Shown piece after piece: positions 33,216 through 43,800 of a stretch of DNA of 64,000 nt. The stretch is from Mesorhabditis belari (Eukaryota > Nematoda > Chromadorea > Rhabditida > Rhabditidae), in NCBI GenBank assembly GCA_958450365.1, contig CAUEEP010000893.1, positions 62,001 to 126,000 of the forward strand. The letters are read 5' to 3'. The notes under the pieces were generated by a model. That model saw nothing but the letters and a program-made list of their open reading frames with translations. It searched no databases and was not told the origin of the DNA. How positions within the stretch are numbered: position 1 is the first letter of the stretch; each line of letters starts with the position of its first letter. A program made the translations under genes and the position numbers.

Positions 33216-33695
33216 TTATTGATCCAAACTTTCTAGCCATCCATGGCTTTTCTTGAAATGGATGCCTGCATTTAAAAGCTCCATCTTCGCTTTATCCAAA
33301 AGAATTCTGTGGGTCATAAGCTTATTTTCATCTCGTTGAGATCGAACCCATTCGGCAATTGATTGGTCGACGTCTGCCCCCAGCAAGTGCCTTCTTTCGC
33401 CATCGAGCCGTTTTCGCTTGCCGTTGAGAGCGCTGAGTTGATTCGTTCCTTTCCTCCAGTCATAAATTGATGATCGTGTCACTCCGAATTTCTTTGCAGC
33501 CACGTGAATTGAATTCGATTTGGCGTATTCAAGGATCTCCAGTTTGGTTTTTGCATCAAACGCCCTTCTTTTCTTTCCCATGTTGTCCGCTTCGATTTCG
33601 CAATCACGTGCCTCCTCATCGAAGCTTTTGTTCAATCCTTGTTCGAAATCACGACGATCCCGAAATCCAATCAAATCGTCTATCGATTCGTTCAC
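33216..33695 (-). pseudogene. Pogo/Tc5-like transposase N-terminal region
   Basis: The minus frame encodes a psq/CENP-B-type helix-turn-helix ('FDAKTKLEILEYAK', 'AAKKFGVTRSSIYDWRKG'), then a second DNA-binding segment ending 'GIHFKKSHGWLESL'. The catalytic DDE domain does not follow; the frame stops at 33216. The same 'H.F..HGW.ES' segment occurs in the relic at 37398, so both belong to one transposon family. Confidence 0.7.
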
Positions 33696-34079
33696 CGTTT
33701 GCTCAGCTCAATGATCGTCTCGTGCATCTCTTTGGCCATTACCTAAAGAAAAATATTAAACATTGTAGCAAAAGTGTTAAAATGAGAAAAACTAAAACAA
33801 CTAAATAACATAGGTAAGTAGGTACTTTTTAAAACTAAAAGAGCGTGACTAAAAGCTTTGAAAAAGAACCTAGGCATGTGCATGTCTTGATAACAAAAAA
33901 AATATGCACCAAATACATTTTTGCGTAAATTGTTCCATTTTGTGCAAATAAAATTTAATTTTTGGCAATAAATTTACTAAAACTAAGCAGTAGGTCTGAC
34001 TACTAGGTCTGACTAGAACTTTAAAAATAATGCTTTCCAGAAAATGAGAAATAAAAAATTGTGAAAGAAGGGCGTTCCT

Positions 34080-34440
34080 CGTAGGCTTGTTAATGAGGTT
34101 TAACGAGGCTCCAAGTTTGACTAGTCATATCAGCGCACTGAAAGTTGCTAGCAATCTGAAACTTTTTTATCAGAAAGCCTAGATTACCAGCTTCATTTTG
34201 ATACCGAAAATTCAACAAAAGTCTTTAAAAAAGCTCTAAAAAGGTTATCGAACGAGTCCTTAACGAGGCCTCGTTAAGAGTAGTAATTTTAAGGTTCAAT
34301 GTGATTTTTGAGCGCTATTTTAAAGAATTTTGCTGAATTTTTGGTATCAAAATGAAGCTAATAATATTGGCTTTCTGATAAAAAAGTTTAAGATTGCTAG
34401 CAACTTTCAGTGGGCCGATATGACTGTTCGAACGGGAGCA
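34080..34440. repeat. Foldback MITE
   Basis: The arms are inverted: 'actgaaagttgctagcaatc' at 34138 and 'gattgctagcaactttcagt' at 34392. They continue through 'tttttatcagaaagcc' and its inverse. Confidence 0.8.
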
Positions 34441-34543
34441 ACCCCAAAATATCGTTAGCCATGTCTAGTTGCTCTATTAGAGGGGGCTTTTTGAGGGGAT
34501 CGCTCTAATACAGCATTTGCGGTATTAATATTATTTTCTACAG

Positions 34544-35958
34544 CCACTTACAGCAACTTTCATCACTTCAAAACGGACACCGCCCATTTTTCGAAGGCCC
34601 GTCGCCACGTGTTTGTCGAGGCCGAGTTTCGGCTGTGCGACGTCGAGAATCGACCGATCGGTGGGGAATTTCGAGTCGATACATTTAAATTGACACATCC
34701 CATACAAAAAAATGGCTAAACTATTGACTTCACTCGGCAGTGAGCGACAGGGTGGATCAAAAGTAAACTAGCCTTACCTAGCTAGCTTAAATAAAAAAAA
34801 ACTATGCTAAGGAGTGAAAAAAAAAATTATACTAAACTAGGGAAATTTTACTAACAATGACATTAGCTACTACATTTTTTGGAATATAAAAGTGGATTCC
34901 AGCCGAACAGACCCTTGAATGCGTTGTCAACACGTTCAAGAACGCCTCGAAGCCACCGCCCGAATGCGAGCCGGTCGTTAATCTCGAACTGACTGCGCCG
35001 TGCAGGTTAACAGCTTATTCTATTAGATTGGAATGGAATTATAAACAACAATACGTTTAGTGACAAGACGGCGGGATTGATGTTCAACTGCACCATTGGG
35101 GGGCTTGCCAAGAAATGCGGCCTCCCGCAAGAAGGCGAGGGGAACTTGGACCGGATGATTGATATTGTTTACTTTTTCGAGACTCAGGCGAGTTTTGAAC
35201 AAACAATTATCACCATCTATTTTGCAGACTTTTTATGAGTAGACACTCAACTAGCCAATCGTTTAAAGCCTTCAAAATACTTGCACATTCCATAGAACTA
35301 GCCAAGACCCTATGCTGTAGCCGTAGCTTCTACATATGCTGTAGCCGCTCTTCAAAGTAAGAACTTAAGAATTATATACAAACTACTAATCTACTAATCA
35401 ATAAACCCTTCAAAAACATGGTTCTGAATCTAGATTTAAAAATCAAAAGTTTTGGTTGTTGATAGCTTTTTCGAAACTCATTTTTTGGGGGAATAGTTTT
35501 GTCCCGCAGACCGATTCTTCTATTTTTCTATTTATAGATCACCTATATGAGTGTTCGTTTTAACTACATAATTTTAGCTTCTTATGAAGCCATTCAAAAA
35601 CGACACTTGTGGTTGGAAGTTCATGCAGGCAACCGAAGGCGGTCGAAAAGGCTTCGAGCTGATGACCATGATGACCGACATCTTCAGGGGTGAATATATC
35701 AAGAAATGAGCGTACAGCGAATAAAGCAATCTTTTTATCTAAATTTAAAGACAATCCAACGTTACTTAAGCTTTGTGTTATTAGGTTGTTAAAAAAGTTC
35801 GCGATCACTTGCAGAAACACTACATTTTTATTCGCAAATAATCAACAAAAACAAGAACGTTGACTCTTCAAAGTCCGTCATTCTCTACGACCTGCTGCTA
35901 TCGATGAGCAAGATTTCGGATCTGCTGGAAGTACCAAGCCGGCTCCTTTGAATCAAAG
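34544..35958 (+). CDS. Unrecognised cysteine-containing gene, five candidate exons
   Basis: Plus-strand exons: about 34544-34690 ('RRHVFVEAEFRLCDVENRPI'), 34903-35005 ('LECVVNTFKNASKPPPECEP'), 35061-35187 ('FNCTIGGLAKKCGLPQEGEG'), from 35578 ('FKNDTCGWKFMQATEGGRK') and about 35866-35958 ('ILYDLLLSMSKISDLLE'). The joins 35005/35061 and 35187/35578 keep phase. The donor after 35187 is GC rather than GT ('actcag|gcgagt'). A competing terminal exon at 35228-35242 would stop the protein as 'TFYE'. Good codon bias and regularly placed Cys suggest a secreted or extracellular protein. No family is recognised. The first exon's donor and the last exon's phase are unresolved. Confidence 0.5.
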
Positions 35959-35959
35959 A

Positions 35960-37250
35960 ACTCTTGACACGCTTCTTCAACTTCTTTTCTTTAAGATCAA
36001 GGTCAAGATCAAGGAAGGTAACGTGTGATGGTACTTGTGAATCTGTTGGATAGTTATGCACGTTACCCGTGTGATACATAACTGCGGCGTGCCATGCCAT
36101 TCTAGCCCGTGATGCACGGCCGGGAAGTGACCTGTGTCAGAGAAGAGAAACGGAAACGGGGGAATCGAGTTTTTATTGGCCAACCGCAGGCGCTCTGGAA
36201 AACCTTTTTTATTGGCGCTCTGGAAAGCCACGTGATGCGCCATCCCCGGATCACATTCTCACATCTGTGGTAACGTAAGCTAAGCCCCAACTGTTTATAA
36301 GCAAATTTTCAAAACAAATGCTAATTGGGTAATATGCGTGCAACAGATTCACAAGTATCTTTTTATGATTTACAAGAGAAGAATGGGATTTCGATTGGGG
36401 CCCGCCGCCTTTTCCGATGATATATACACCATTCGACGCAGAATTTAACGTTAATTCCAATGATGTAAAAATTCGCTGCCGAATGGCGCGTAATCACCGC
36501 CAAACTGGTATATAGGTTTTGAGCCTCTTTTTTAACCCGATTTTTTCTCAACACAAACTGTTCATCGGTGGCCGAGTGGTTGAGCGCTTGTACAGCAAGC
36601 TGAGGGTCAAGATCGTCTCATTTTTTTTTTGCTTTTTTTCCATTCTACGTTCTTTTGCATTTTGCAAAGGATATTTAACCTCAAACTTTAAAAAACGAAT
36701 TTTTTTAAAAAAAGAAATCATATCAAATTTACTGATTCAGAGACGTACAGAACCTCAAAAACAAATGAGAAAGCTAAATCCTGTAAAGTGAAATCAAAAT
36801 TGATTAAATTTTCAAGCAACAAAAGTCCGATCAATATCCAAAATGTGATGATATGCTTGAGGATCGATCAGAGACGAAGAAATCGATTCAAAATAATCTA
36901 TTGTATTTGGATTGTTTCGAAAAATAATCAACGAAAGACGTGACTTCCAGGGTAAAGCCATTTTTTTCAATCAGTGAAAGCCCATTGAAATGATGCATAC
37001 CGTAAATACTGTAATTGGACCCCCCCTCTAATAATACCCCACCCCTCTAATAGTGCCCCACCCCTCTAATAGTACCCCACCCCTAATAGTAACCCACCTA
37101 ACGCGTAATTACAAACAACGCTTTTAAAGCGGAAAATTTTCATGTATTTTCAGAAATCGTTTGTATTTTTAATTTTATTCCATAAATTTGTTGTTTTTAA
37201 ATTTGTGGTGGCTGCTTTGCGCCAAATTTTTTGGGCGTCTCGCCATAACT
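35960..37250. other. Spacer with tRNA-like relic and MITE ends
   Basis: A tRNA-like piece occurs at 36565-36625 ('ggtggccgagtggttgagcg', then a perfect 'gcttg/caagc' arm but no T-arm). At 36998-37100 there is an array of 'ccccacccctctaatagt' related to the 15.7-kb MITE ends. Minus ORFs at 35.9-36.5 kb show no domain I know. Confidence 0.4.
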
Positions 37251-37253
37251 TCC

Positions 37254-37341
37254 TTCTAAGTGGGCCAATCTTTATGATTGTAGATCTCAACAAGTGCAAC
37301 AAAGTAACACCAAAATCATAAAGATTGACCCACTTAGAAGA
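37254..37341. repeat. Hairpin with about 30-bp arms
   Basis: Inverted copies of 'cttctaagtggg.caatcttt' plus 'atgat' are separated by about 30 nt. It lies just 5' of the pogo-like transposase frame and may be its terminal repeat. Confidence 0.8.
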
Positions 37342-37397
37342 CTTGAACCACTTAGAAGCCACTTGAACTCGGAGGGGATTGATATCGGTTTGGCTGA

Positions 37398-38129
37398 ATG
37401 GATCGTCGAGCCGAGAAGAAACGAGTGACACGCCGAATTATCTGGAATGAAGCGGCTAATCGATTCGAAAAAGCTGAAATTTCTTTCAAAAGAACCCATG
37501 GCTGGATGGAGTCGTTCTTGAGGCGCCACCAACTTTCTTTGAGGGCACCAATAACAACTTGTCAAAAGCTGCCGAGCGAATTTGGGAAGGCCATCGTCAA
37601 GCACATTCTGAGGCTGAACAAGACAATCAAAGAAGGCGATTACAAGCACATTGTTGCTTGCGATGAGACGGCGGTTTGGCTGGATGCTTCGACGAGCAAG
37701 TGCATCGAAGCGGTTGGAGCCAAAGAAGTTGGTGTTCTCACCCGCGGCTACGACAAGATGAATATATCCGTGATGCTCACTGCTCGTTCTGATGGGAAAA
37801 GGTTGCGCCCTTTTATCATGGTGCCTCGGAAGACCATGAACAAAAAAATCGAGACAAAGTTCCAATCGAAGTTATTGCTCTGTTCGAAAGAGAAGAAAAG
37901 CAAGTACTTCGATAACGAGATCACGGCGAAATACTTGCAACGCTCTTTCGGTGGACTGATCTTTAATCTATTGTACTTACAGGCGATGAGAAATGCTCGG
38001 ACAGAGGCAGAAATCGAGGACCTCTTGGAACCGCTCGCATCGACGGGATTTCAAGGACTTCGAGGAATTGATGAGCAAGAAAATGATGAATTCATTAATT
38101 CAGATGTTTCCATTGATTTAGCTTGCTAG
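37398..38129 (+). pseudogene. Pogo/Tc5-like transposase, internally deleted
   Basis: The frame opens in the CENP-B-type DNA-binding region ('SFKRTHGWMESFLRRHQLSL') and continues into a DDE domain. The first aspartate is in 'HIVACDETAVWLDAS', followed by 'GYDKMNISVMLTARSDGKRL' and 'YFDNEITAKYLQRSFGG'. It then jumps to a C-terminal acidic tail ('EIEDLLEPLASTGFQGLRG'). The second and third catalytic acidic residues and the N-terminal helix-turn-helix are missing. The 243-codon frame is still open but cannot be catalytically complete. Confidence 0.75.
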
Positions 38130-38307
38130 TTGGTTTTGTTTCGTTTTGCTGTTAAATTTTCAAATGGTTAAAATCAATAAAAACTAAAGTAAAAGTTGGC
38201 TTTTGAACCAATTATTTAAATGTATCCTGATTTGGTAACTTGAATAGTTACTCTCTCGTGTTCGCTAGCGGTCGCCTATTTGAGTCGTCTCTCAAGGCCG
38301 TAGATTC

Positions 38308-38426
38308 GCTTACGACCATACCACGTTGAAAACACGGCATCCCGTCCGATCTGCCAAGTTAAGCAACGTTGGGCTCGGTTAGTACTTGGATCGGAGACGG
38401 CTTGGGAATCCCGAGTGCCGTAAGCT
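38308..38426 (+). rRNA. rrn-4: 5S ribosomal RNA
   Basis: A 119-nt copy from 'gcttacgaccataccacg' to 'gtgccgtaagct', followed by a T-run terminator. It has the internal control blocks 'ccaagttaagcaacgttggg' and 'gtacttggatcggagacgg'. The ends pair (gcttacg/cgtaagc). It is one of two intact-looking copies here. A second 3' fragment lies at 38548-38582. Confidence 0.9.
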
Positions 38427-38884
38427 TTTTTTGTGCCCGAGTTTTGTACCCCGAGTGCTTTTTTGTGGATCGGTCTAGAGACTTGGGAATCAATTTTTGC
38501 ACAAAGGAGGTAACGTTATGGTTTGGGTCGAGTAGTCGAGAATCCTTGGGACGGCTTGGGAATCCCGAGTGCCGTAAGCTTTTTGCATTTTTGCCCATCC
38601 CTCTTGGAACTTGAGATCAATTTTTGCACAAATTAACAAGGTAAAGCACTTGCTTTTTGAATCTCCAACTTTAGCTTCTTTATTGCTGGGAATCAGAGAA
38701 ACCGTATTTTTCAAAATTTTCTCCACCATATAGTGGACGATTTCCCGTGTGGTTCCGCGCCACCGAAAGTGAAGTGAAGGGTTGACACATTTCTTGATAA
38801 ATCACGATAAAAATGAAATAAACCATCAAAGCTTCGAACCATTTCACATCTCTAAGTTCTTTCGTTGACCCCCCTCGCGGGGAG

Positions 38885-38987
38885 TTTATTTGTGCATCCC
38901 CTAGCGGGGACGCATTCCAAAATCTTTTCGAGACACTGTTGGAAGGTCTTGGGGTTAATGCTAACCTCAAACTTGGGTAATTAAACC
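38885..38987 (-). ncRNA. sls-1: SL1 spliced leader RNA gene
   Basis: The leader at 38987-38966 is an exact SL1. The body reads 'gttagcattaaccccaag', a Sm-like 'aagattttggaatgcg', then the stem 'tccccgctaggggatgcac'. It diverges from the 5S copy 460 bp away on the opposite strand. Conserved upstream block 'gtagcaaaacggggcatctg' lies about 35-55 nt before the leader (39025-39045). Confidence 0.85.
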
Positions 38988-39024
38988 GAAGAGTGGGGTC
39001 TCTGTCGCGTTACGCAGAGGAGCC

Positions 39025-39075
39025 GTGTGCCAGATGCCCCGTTTTGCTACGAGACACACGAAAAGTACACACTTC
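39025..39075 (-). promoter_or_regulatory. Candidate SL1 promoter element
   Basis: The 'tgccccgttttgctacgaga' block and following 'cacgaaaagtacacac' recur at the same distance upstream of the SL1 copies at 9132, 9833, 62306 and 62789. Conservation across copies in both orientations suggests a proximal sequence element, as expected for SL RNA genes. Confidence 0.45.
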
Positions 39076-39299
39076 GTGTCGTCTCGCGTCACGGGGACTG
39101 ATGCTTTCTATTTCACTCGCTTGGAGATCCCGAGTGCCGTAAGATTTTGTCTATTTTTTTGGATCGATCTAGCGACTTGGGGAGTCAATTTTTGCACAAA
39201 TGAACCGGGTAGATCGATTTCTTTTTGAATTTCCAACTTTAGTTTCTTTTTCTCCACAGTATACAACTTTCAAGGTCAATGTGCTGGCTAGTAGACATG

Positions 39300-39415
39300 G
39301 TTTTCGGATCGGATCGGATCGGATCGGATAAAATCCGCTCCGATCCGAGAAAGTGGAATTTCGGATCTGATCCGATCCGAGAACGTGACTTTCGGATCAA
39401 ATCCAATCCGATCCA
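39300..39415. repeat. GGATC-rich repeat
   Basis: Runs of 'cggatcggatcggatcgg' and degenerate inverse copies 'gatccgatccga'. A similar 'cgggtcgggtcagcgggtc' array occurs at 52150-52290. Confidence 0.8.
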
Positions 39416-39569
39416 AGACAGTAGTTCTTTGTTGTTTCAATAAATTGTTTCTAGAAAGGAAGGTCTTTAATAAGCTTGGCATCGCTCTCTGCAACACAAA
39501 ATTTGAAAAGAAAAGAGAAAAGCCGCTAATAAAGATAAAAATGAGCAACACTTAGTACTCAACATAGTA

Positions 39570-40090
39570 TTGGGTTGGGGAGAATGAGTCGGCGCCAAAC
39601 TTTAAAGGGACTTTTTGCACACATAAAGCCTTCTTTAAACATACGTTTGGTTTCATCAAAAGGATCCACTATTTCTCTACAAAATGACTTTTGAGAGATT
39701 CCACAAAGCTTTTCTTTCGTGGAGTTTATGAACTTCCAAACGCAGCTGGTTAAAATGGCAAAGAATCCGACTCATCATTTGAACAGTTTCTTTCACATAA
39801 ACCTTCTTTGGTGTTTATATAAAAAAGATAGAGCACATTCAATTACTTAAGTTGCCAAATTTGCAGGAAGATCCCACCAATGGTTTTTCTAGATGACAGT
39901 TTATCGATTTTGTGAAAAAAATGATCCTTTGTTGAGTTGAGGCGCTGTTTGAGTTCTCTTTTAAATGTCATTTTGTAGAGAATTAGTTAACCATTCTACT
40001 GATTTCAAACGCATATTATTTGACGAAGTCGAATAGAAGTTTTAGACATTTTTTTGATTTTCGGCGCCGACTCATTCTCCCCAACCCAAT
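39570..40090. mobile_element. Mariner-type MITE, family 2
   Basis: Inverted ends 'ttgggttggggagaatgagt' and 'ctcattctccccaacccaa' are flanked by TA. Confidence 0.85.
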
Positions 40091-40093
40091 AAT

Positions 40094-40454
40094 ATTGGAT
40101 TGGTGAATTGAAAACTGCCGGCTATTGTCATATGTGACAGTTTGAGCACTTTCTTCAAAAGAAACCCATTTTGGTGTCAATGGAAAAGTTGTAGAGAATC
40201 AAAAATCAAGCTTATATCCAAATTTTCAGAACGATTCAAAAACTGGTTTTCAAGAAATGCCAAATTTACGAATTTTCACAAAACTTGCATTTTAAGCGAA
40301 ACTACTAAGTGTATCTTTTTGGAAATTTGGCTATAAGCCTAGCTTTTGATTCTCTACAACTTTTTTATTGACACCAAAATGGGTTTCTTTTGAAGAAAGC
40401 GCTCAAACTGTCACATATGACAATAGTCGGCAGTTTTCGATTCACAAATCCAAT
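40094..40454. mobile_element. Mariner-derived MITE, family 1
   Basis: Ends 'ttggattggtgaattgaaaa' and 'ttttcgattcacaaatccaa', with the palindromic core 'gagcactttcttcaaaagaa'. It lies 4 bp from the family 2 copy. Confidence 0.8.
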
Positions 40455-40806
40455 AGTTATAAGTTATGCGAAGTTTTGTAGGGGATTTCAAAAATCACAC
40501 CCCCGGGTTTATAATTAGATTTCCCTGCGGCTTTGGGTTTGGGGTAATAGGGGTAAAAATTTCCTCTGTTGTGTTGTAATCCATTATTCGTGTCGAATAG
40601 CTATACTTTTAAAGATCAGTGTACCAGAATTTGTGTTTCTCTCATTTTTGATCAAATAAAATAGGTTTCTTTTAAAAAAAATTTCATTACCAAACACGAG
40701 AGATGAAGAAGAAAAGAAGAAAAGAAGAAAAAAGTAGTTAAAAAGCTTATGAAAGCGTTATTCTTGAGAAATTTTCCATTCATTCAGCCATTCATCTCAT
40801 CCAAGT

Positions 40807-43800
40807 TCACTCCTCAACAGTCTCGTACATCGAACCTGGAAATGAGTTCAGAAATTTTAACGAATCTGACCCCAAAATCCTGTTATTCTATCGTAACCTA
40901 ACAGCTTCCCCAATCTTTATTCCTACCGTAGAATTTCTTAGCATTCTCCACATCAAATTCATCCAAATCACGTTGTTCGTAGTTGAGAGAGGATCGCTTC
41001 TGAACAAATGAGTTGCTTGCTTTTCTTTCAATTTATTAGTGTGTTTATTAGTTTATTAGGTGTGTGAAAAAGTAATCCACGTTTTTTATTTTTATCAGAT
41101 GACCAAATAAGACGCTGTCTTCTCGAAAACCCTCGTTCAACCTCTTCAGAAATAGGCCTTACATTAAATTGTGATGGGTCAACCGTAAGGAAACGCTTGA
41201 ATGCCATGAATTTTATCAAAAAGTTGGACAAATGGATACCGCATGAACGACAACGCGCGACCACATGTCTCTTTACAGACTCGACAAAAAATCCAGAGTG
41301 TTGGATGGGAGGTTTTACCACATCCACCTTATAGTCCAGACCTTTCTCCATCTGATTATTATTTATTTTTATCTCTGTCTAACTTTTTGGCCAATAAATG
41401 GTTCAATTCCGAAGAAGATGAAGAAAGCCGAGGTTGATCTTTTCTTCGCCTCTAAGGACCAAGGTTTTTATTATCGTGGAATGTCTTTAATTGTAGAATG
41501 TTGGCAAAAGGTTGTTCTTTCGAATGGTGATTACTTCGTTGAATAAAAATTATTTTAACGAAACTTTTGTCTTGTTGGTCTTTTATATTTAAACGTTAAA
41601 AACGTGGATTACTTTTTCACACACCTAATACTTTCCAGTTTTAGTTAAAGTTCGAAATTTGAGTCAAGAACATTGTGATACCTGAAGAAAAATCGGGTAC
41701 ATCACCGATCGACTATACGGTGAGTGATCGAAGCCGAGCTCGTGACCGATCGCGTGCAAAGCCGCAAAACGAAGATCGAATGTTTTGGTGCTGAAGCTCT
41801 CTTGCTCTTGTTTTCTCCTTTGAATCAAAGCTGAATTTTCTCTCGCTCACCTATTCTCTTCTGGTGTCGCATTGATCCATTTTGTGTCACTATTGAAAAC
41901 GATGATTTTCCCGTTACCCGAATTGATTGTTTGAACGACTTTTGGGCCTTGAGATTAAAATAGTTGTTTGAAATTTTATAGTAAATTTCAATTACCCATC
42001 CCATCGTCGGTTTGGGTGATCGTCGAGAAGTCGAACTAAATTTTATTATTGACAAAAAAGTTTGTTTGTATGATAGCGAAACCTTTTTGAAAGCCAAAAA
42101 ATAAGCCAAAAAAAATGAAGATTAGTATGACATATTTGGTAAGGAATTTCCAATTACCAGTTTCTCACAAGGCCAGATGGCCGACCGGTTAGGAGTCTTG
42201 TCTCTTAAGCGGAAGGTTGAGGGTTCAATCACGCTGATAAGATAAAAATGTTTCTTTTTCCCCACCAAGTGGGTTTTTTCTTTCACAACATTTAGTTAAT
42301 AGGGGTAATAGGGGTAATAGGGATAACGGCCGCAATGCTATAAAATTGTGTTTTTAGACCTTTATGTCTTATTATGTATCCTTTGTTTGTATCAAATTAT
42401 TGGTTTTCAATAAATGTATTAGGTTGATGCAAAAGTCTTTTTCATTTTTTTCGTACTTCTGTTAAAAAGTAACAAATGCACCAATTAATCTATAGTTTGC
42501 TCTATAAAAAAAGTGTTTTTTTGTTGAATTTGCATTTTTTTAAATGAATTTCGGTTCACTTTCAAGCAAATTCGAGAGTGAAAAACGCCTTTTTCGTAAA
42601 AATCTATAAAAAACTCTACGGAAAAATTGGCTGAATGAATTTCTCTGAAATTTTGGCGAAATATCAAACTTTTTTTTCTCTATATTTTATCTATTGACAC
42701 GAAGATAGGTTTTCTTTAGCTAAGGTGTCTAAACCGCATCATCGAGTTAGCCCTTTTTGACTACCCGACTTCATACTCTCAAGAAAATCCAGGCATTAAA
42801 TATTTTTAAACCCGTTTTAATGTTATTTTGCAGAAAAATAATTCGTTTTTCTAATGAAATCAACCGTAGTTTAATTGGTGCATTTGTTGGCTTGAAACGG
42901 CAGACGAAAAGAAACGAAAAGACTTTTGCATCAACCTAATATTTTAAAAAAGGAATGGTTCGAATTGATCGGACGATTTCGCTACGCCGCCGAGATGCAA
43001 ACGCCTATCGAGCATGGGGAAAACGATACGCTATTTAGTTTTTGCCCATTCTCAACGGTTCACAAGAAAAACGCTTGCAAAGTGTGAGCACCTACTCGGG
43101 AAAAAAAACGCTCAAAGGGAAGGAAAAGAGCGTATATATTCCCCAGGTGCGATTTCCCGAGTAGGTGCCCAAACTTTGCAAGCGTTTTTCTTGTGAACCA
43201 TTAAGAATGGGCAAAAACTAAATAGCGTATCGTGTTCCCCATGCTCGATAGGCGTTTGCATTTCAACGGCGTAGCGAAATCGTCCGACCAATTCGGACCA
43301 TTCCTTTGTCAGATCCAAATCATTCACTCACCGTGACATCAGCCTCTTCCCCCCGTGACACCTCCAAAAAACCGATCGTTGTCACCGATGTCCAAACGCG
43401 AAAAGCAGCCACGATGGCTTCTCTTCAAAAACACGCATTACTTATTGGATTTCTCTGCATTTCCCACTATCGAGTACAAATATATATTTTTTTTGGTGAA
43501 AATCAAAAATCCGAATCCTAGAAATTCTAGTGTGATATCCAGATAAAAGAAAAAAAACGCAATTTAGATAAAATTGCTCTTGTTAATTTTTCGGAATAAC
43601 CGCGAACTCTCTGCAGTTCAACAAGGGCTTTTTTTTAAAAGCTCAAACCCAAAACAAAAATTCAGGCTGTCAAAACGTTTTTTGGCTAACATCCGTTCCT
43701 TGTTAGTATTCGTTGATTGCTAACCAGTAGACAAGTTAACTGCTAGATGGTACAAGGACGACGTATACCGTATTTTCTGTAATAGTAGTGCAGGCTGGAG

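Noticed and set aside
37287..37865. 192-aa minus-strand ORF
   Set aside because: Shadow of the pogo-like transposase on the plus strand.
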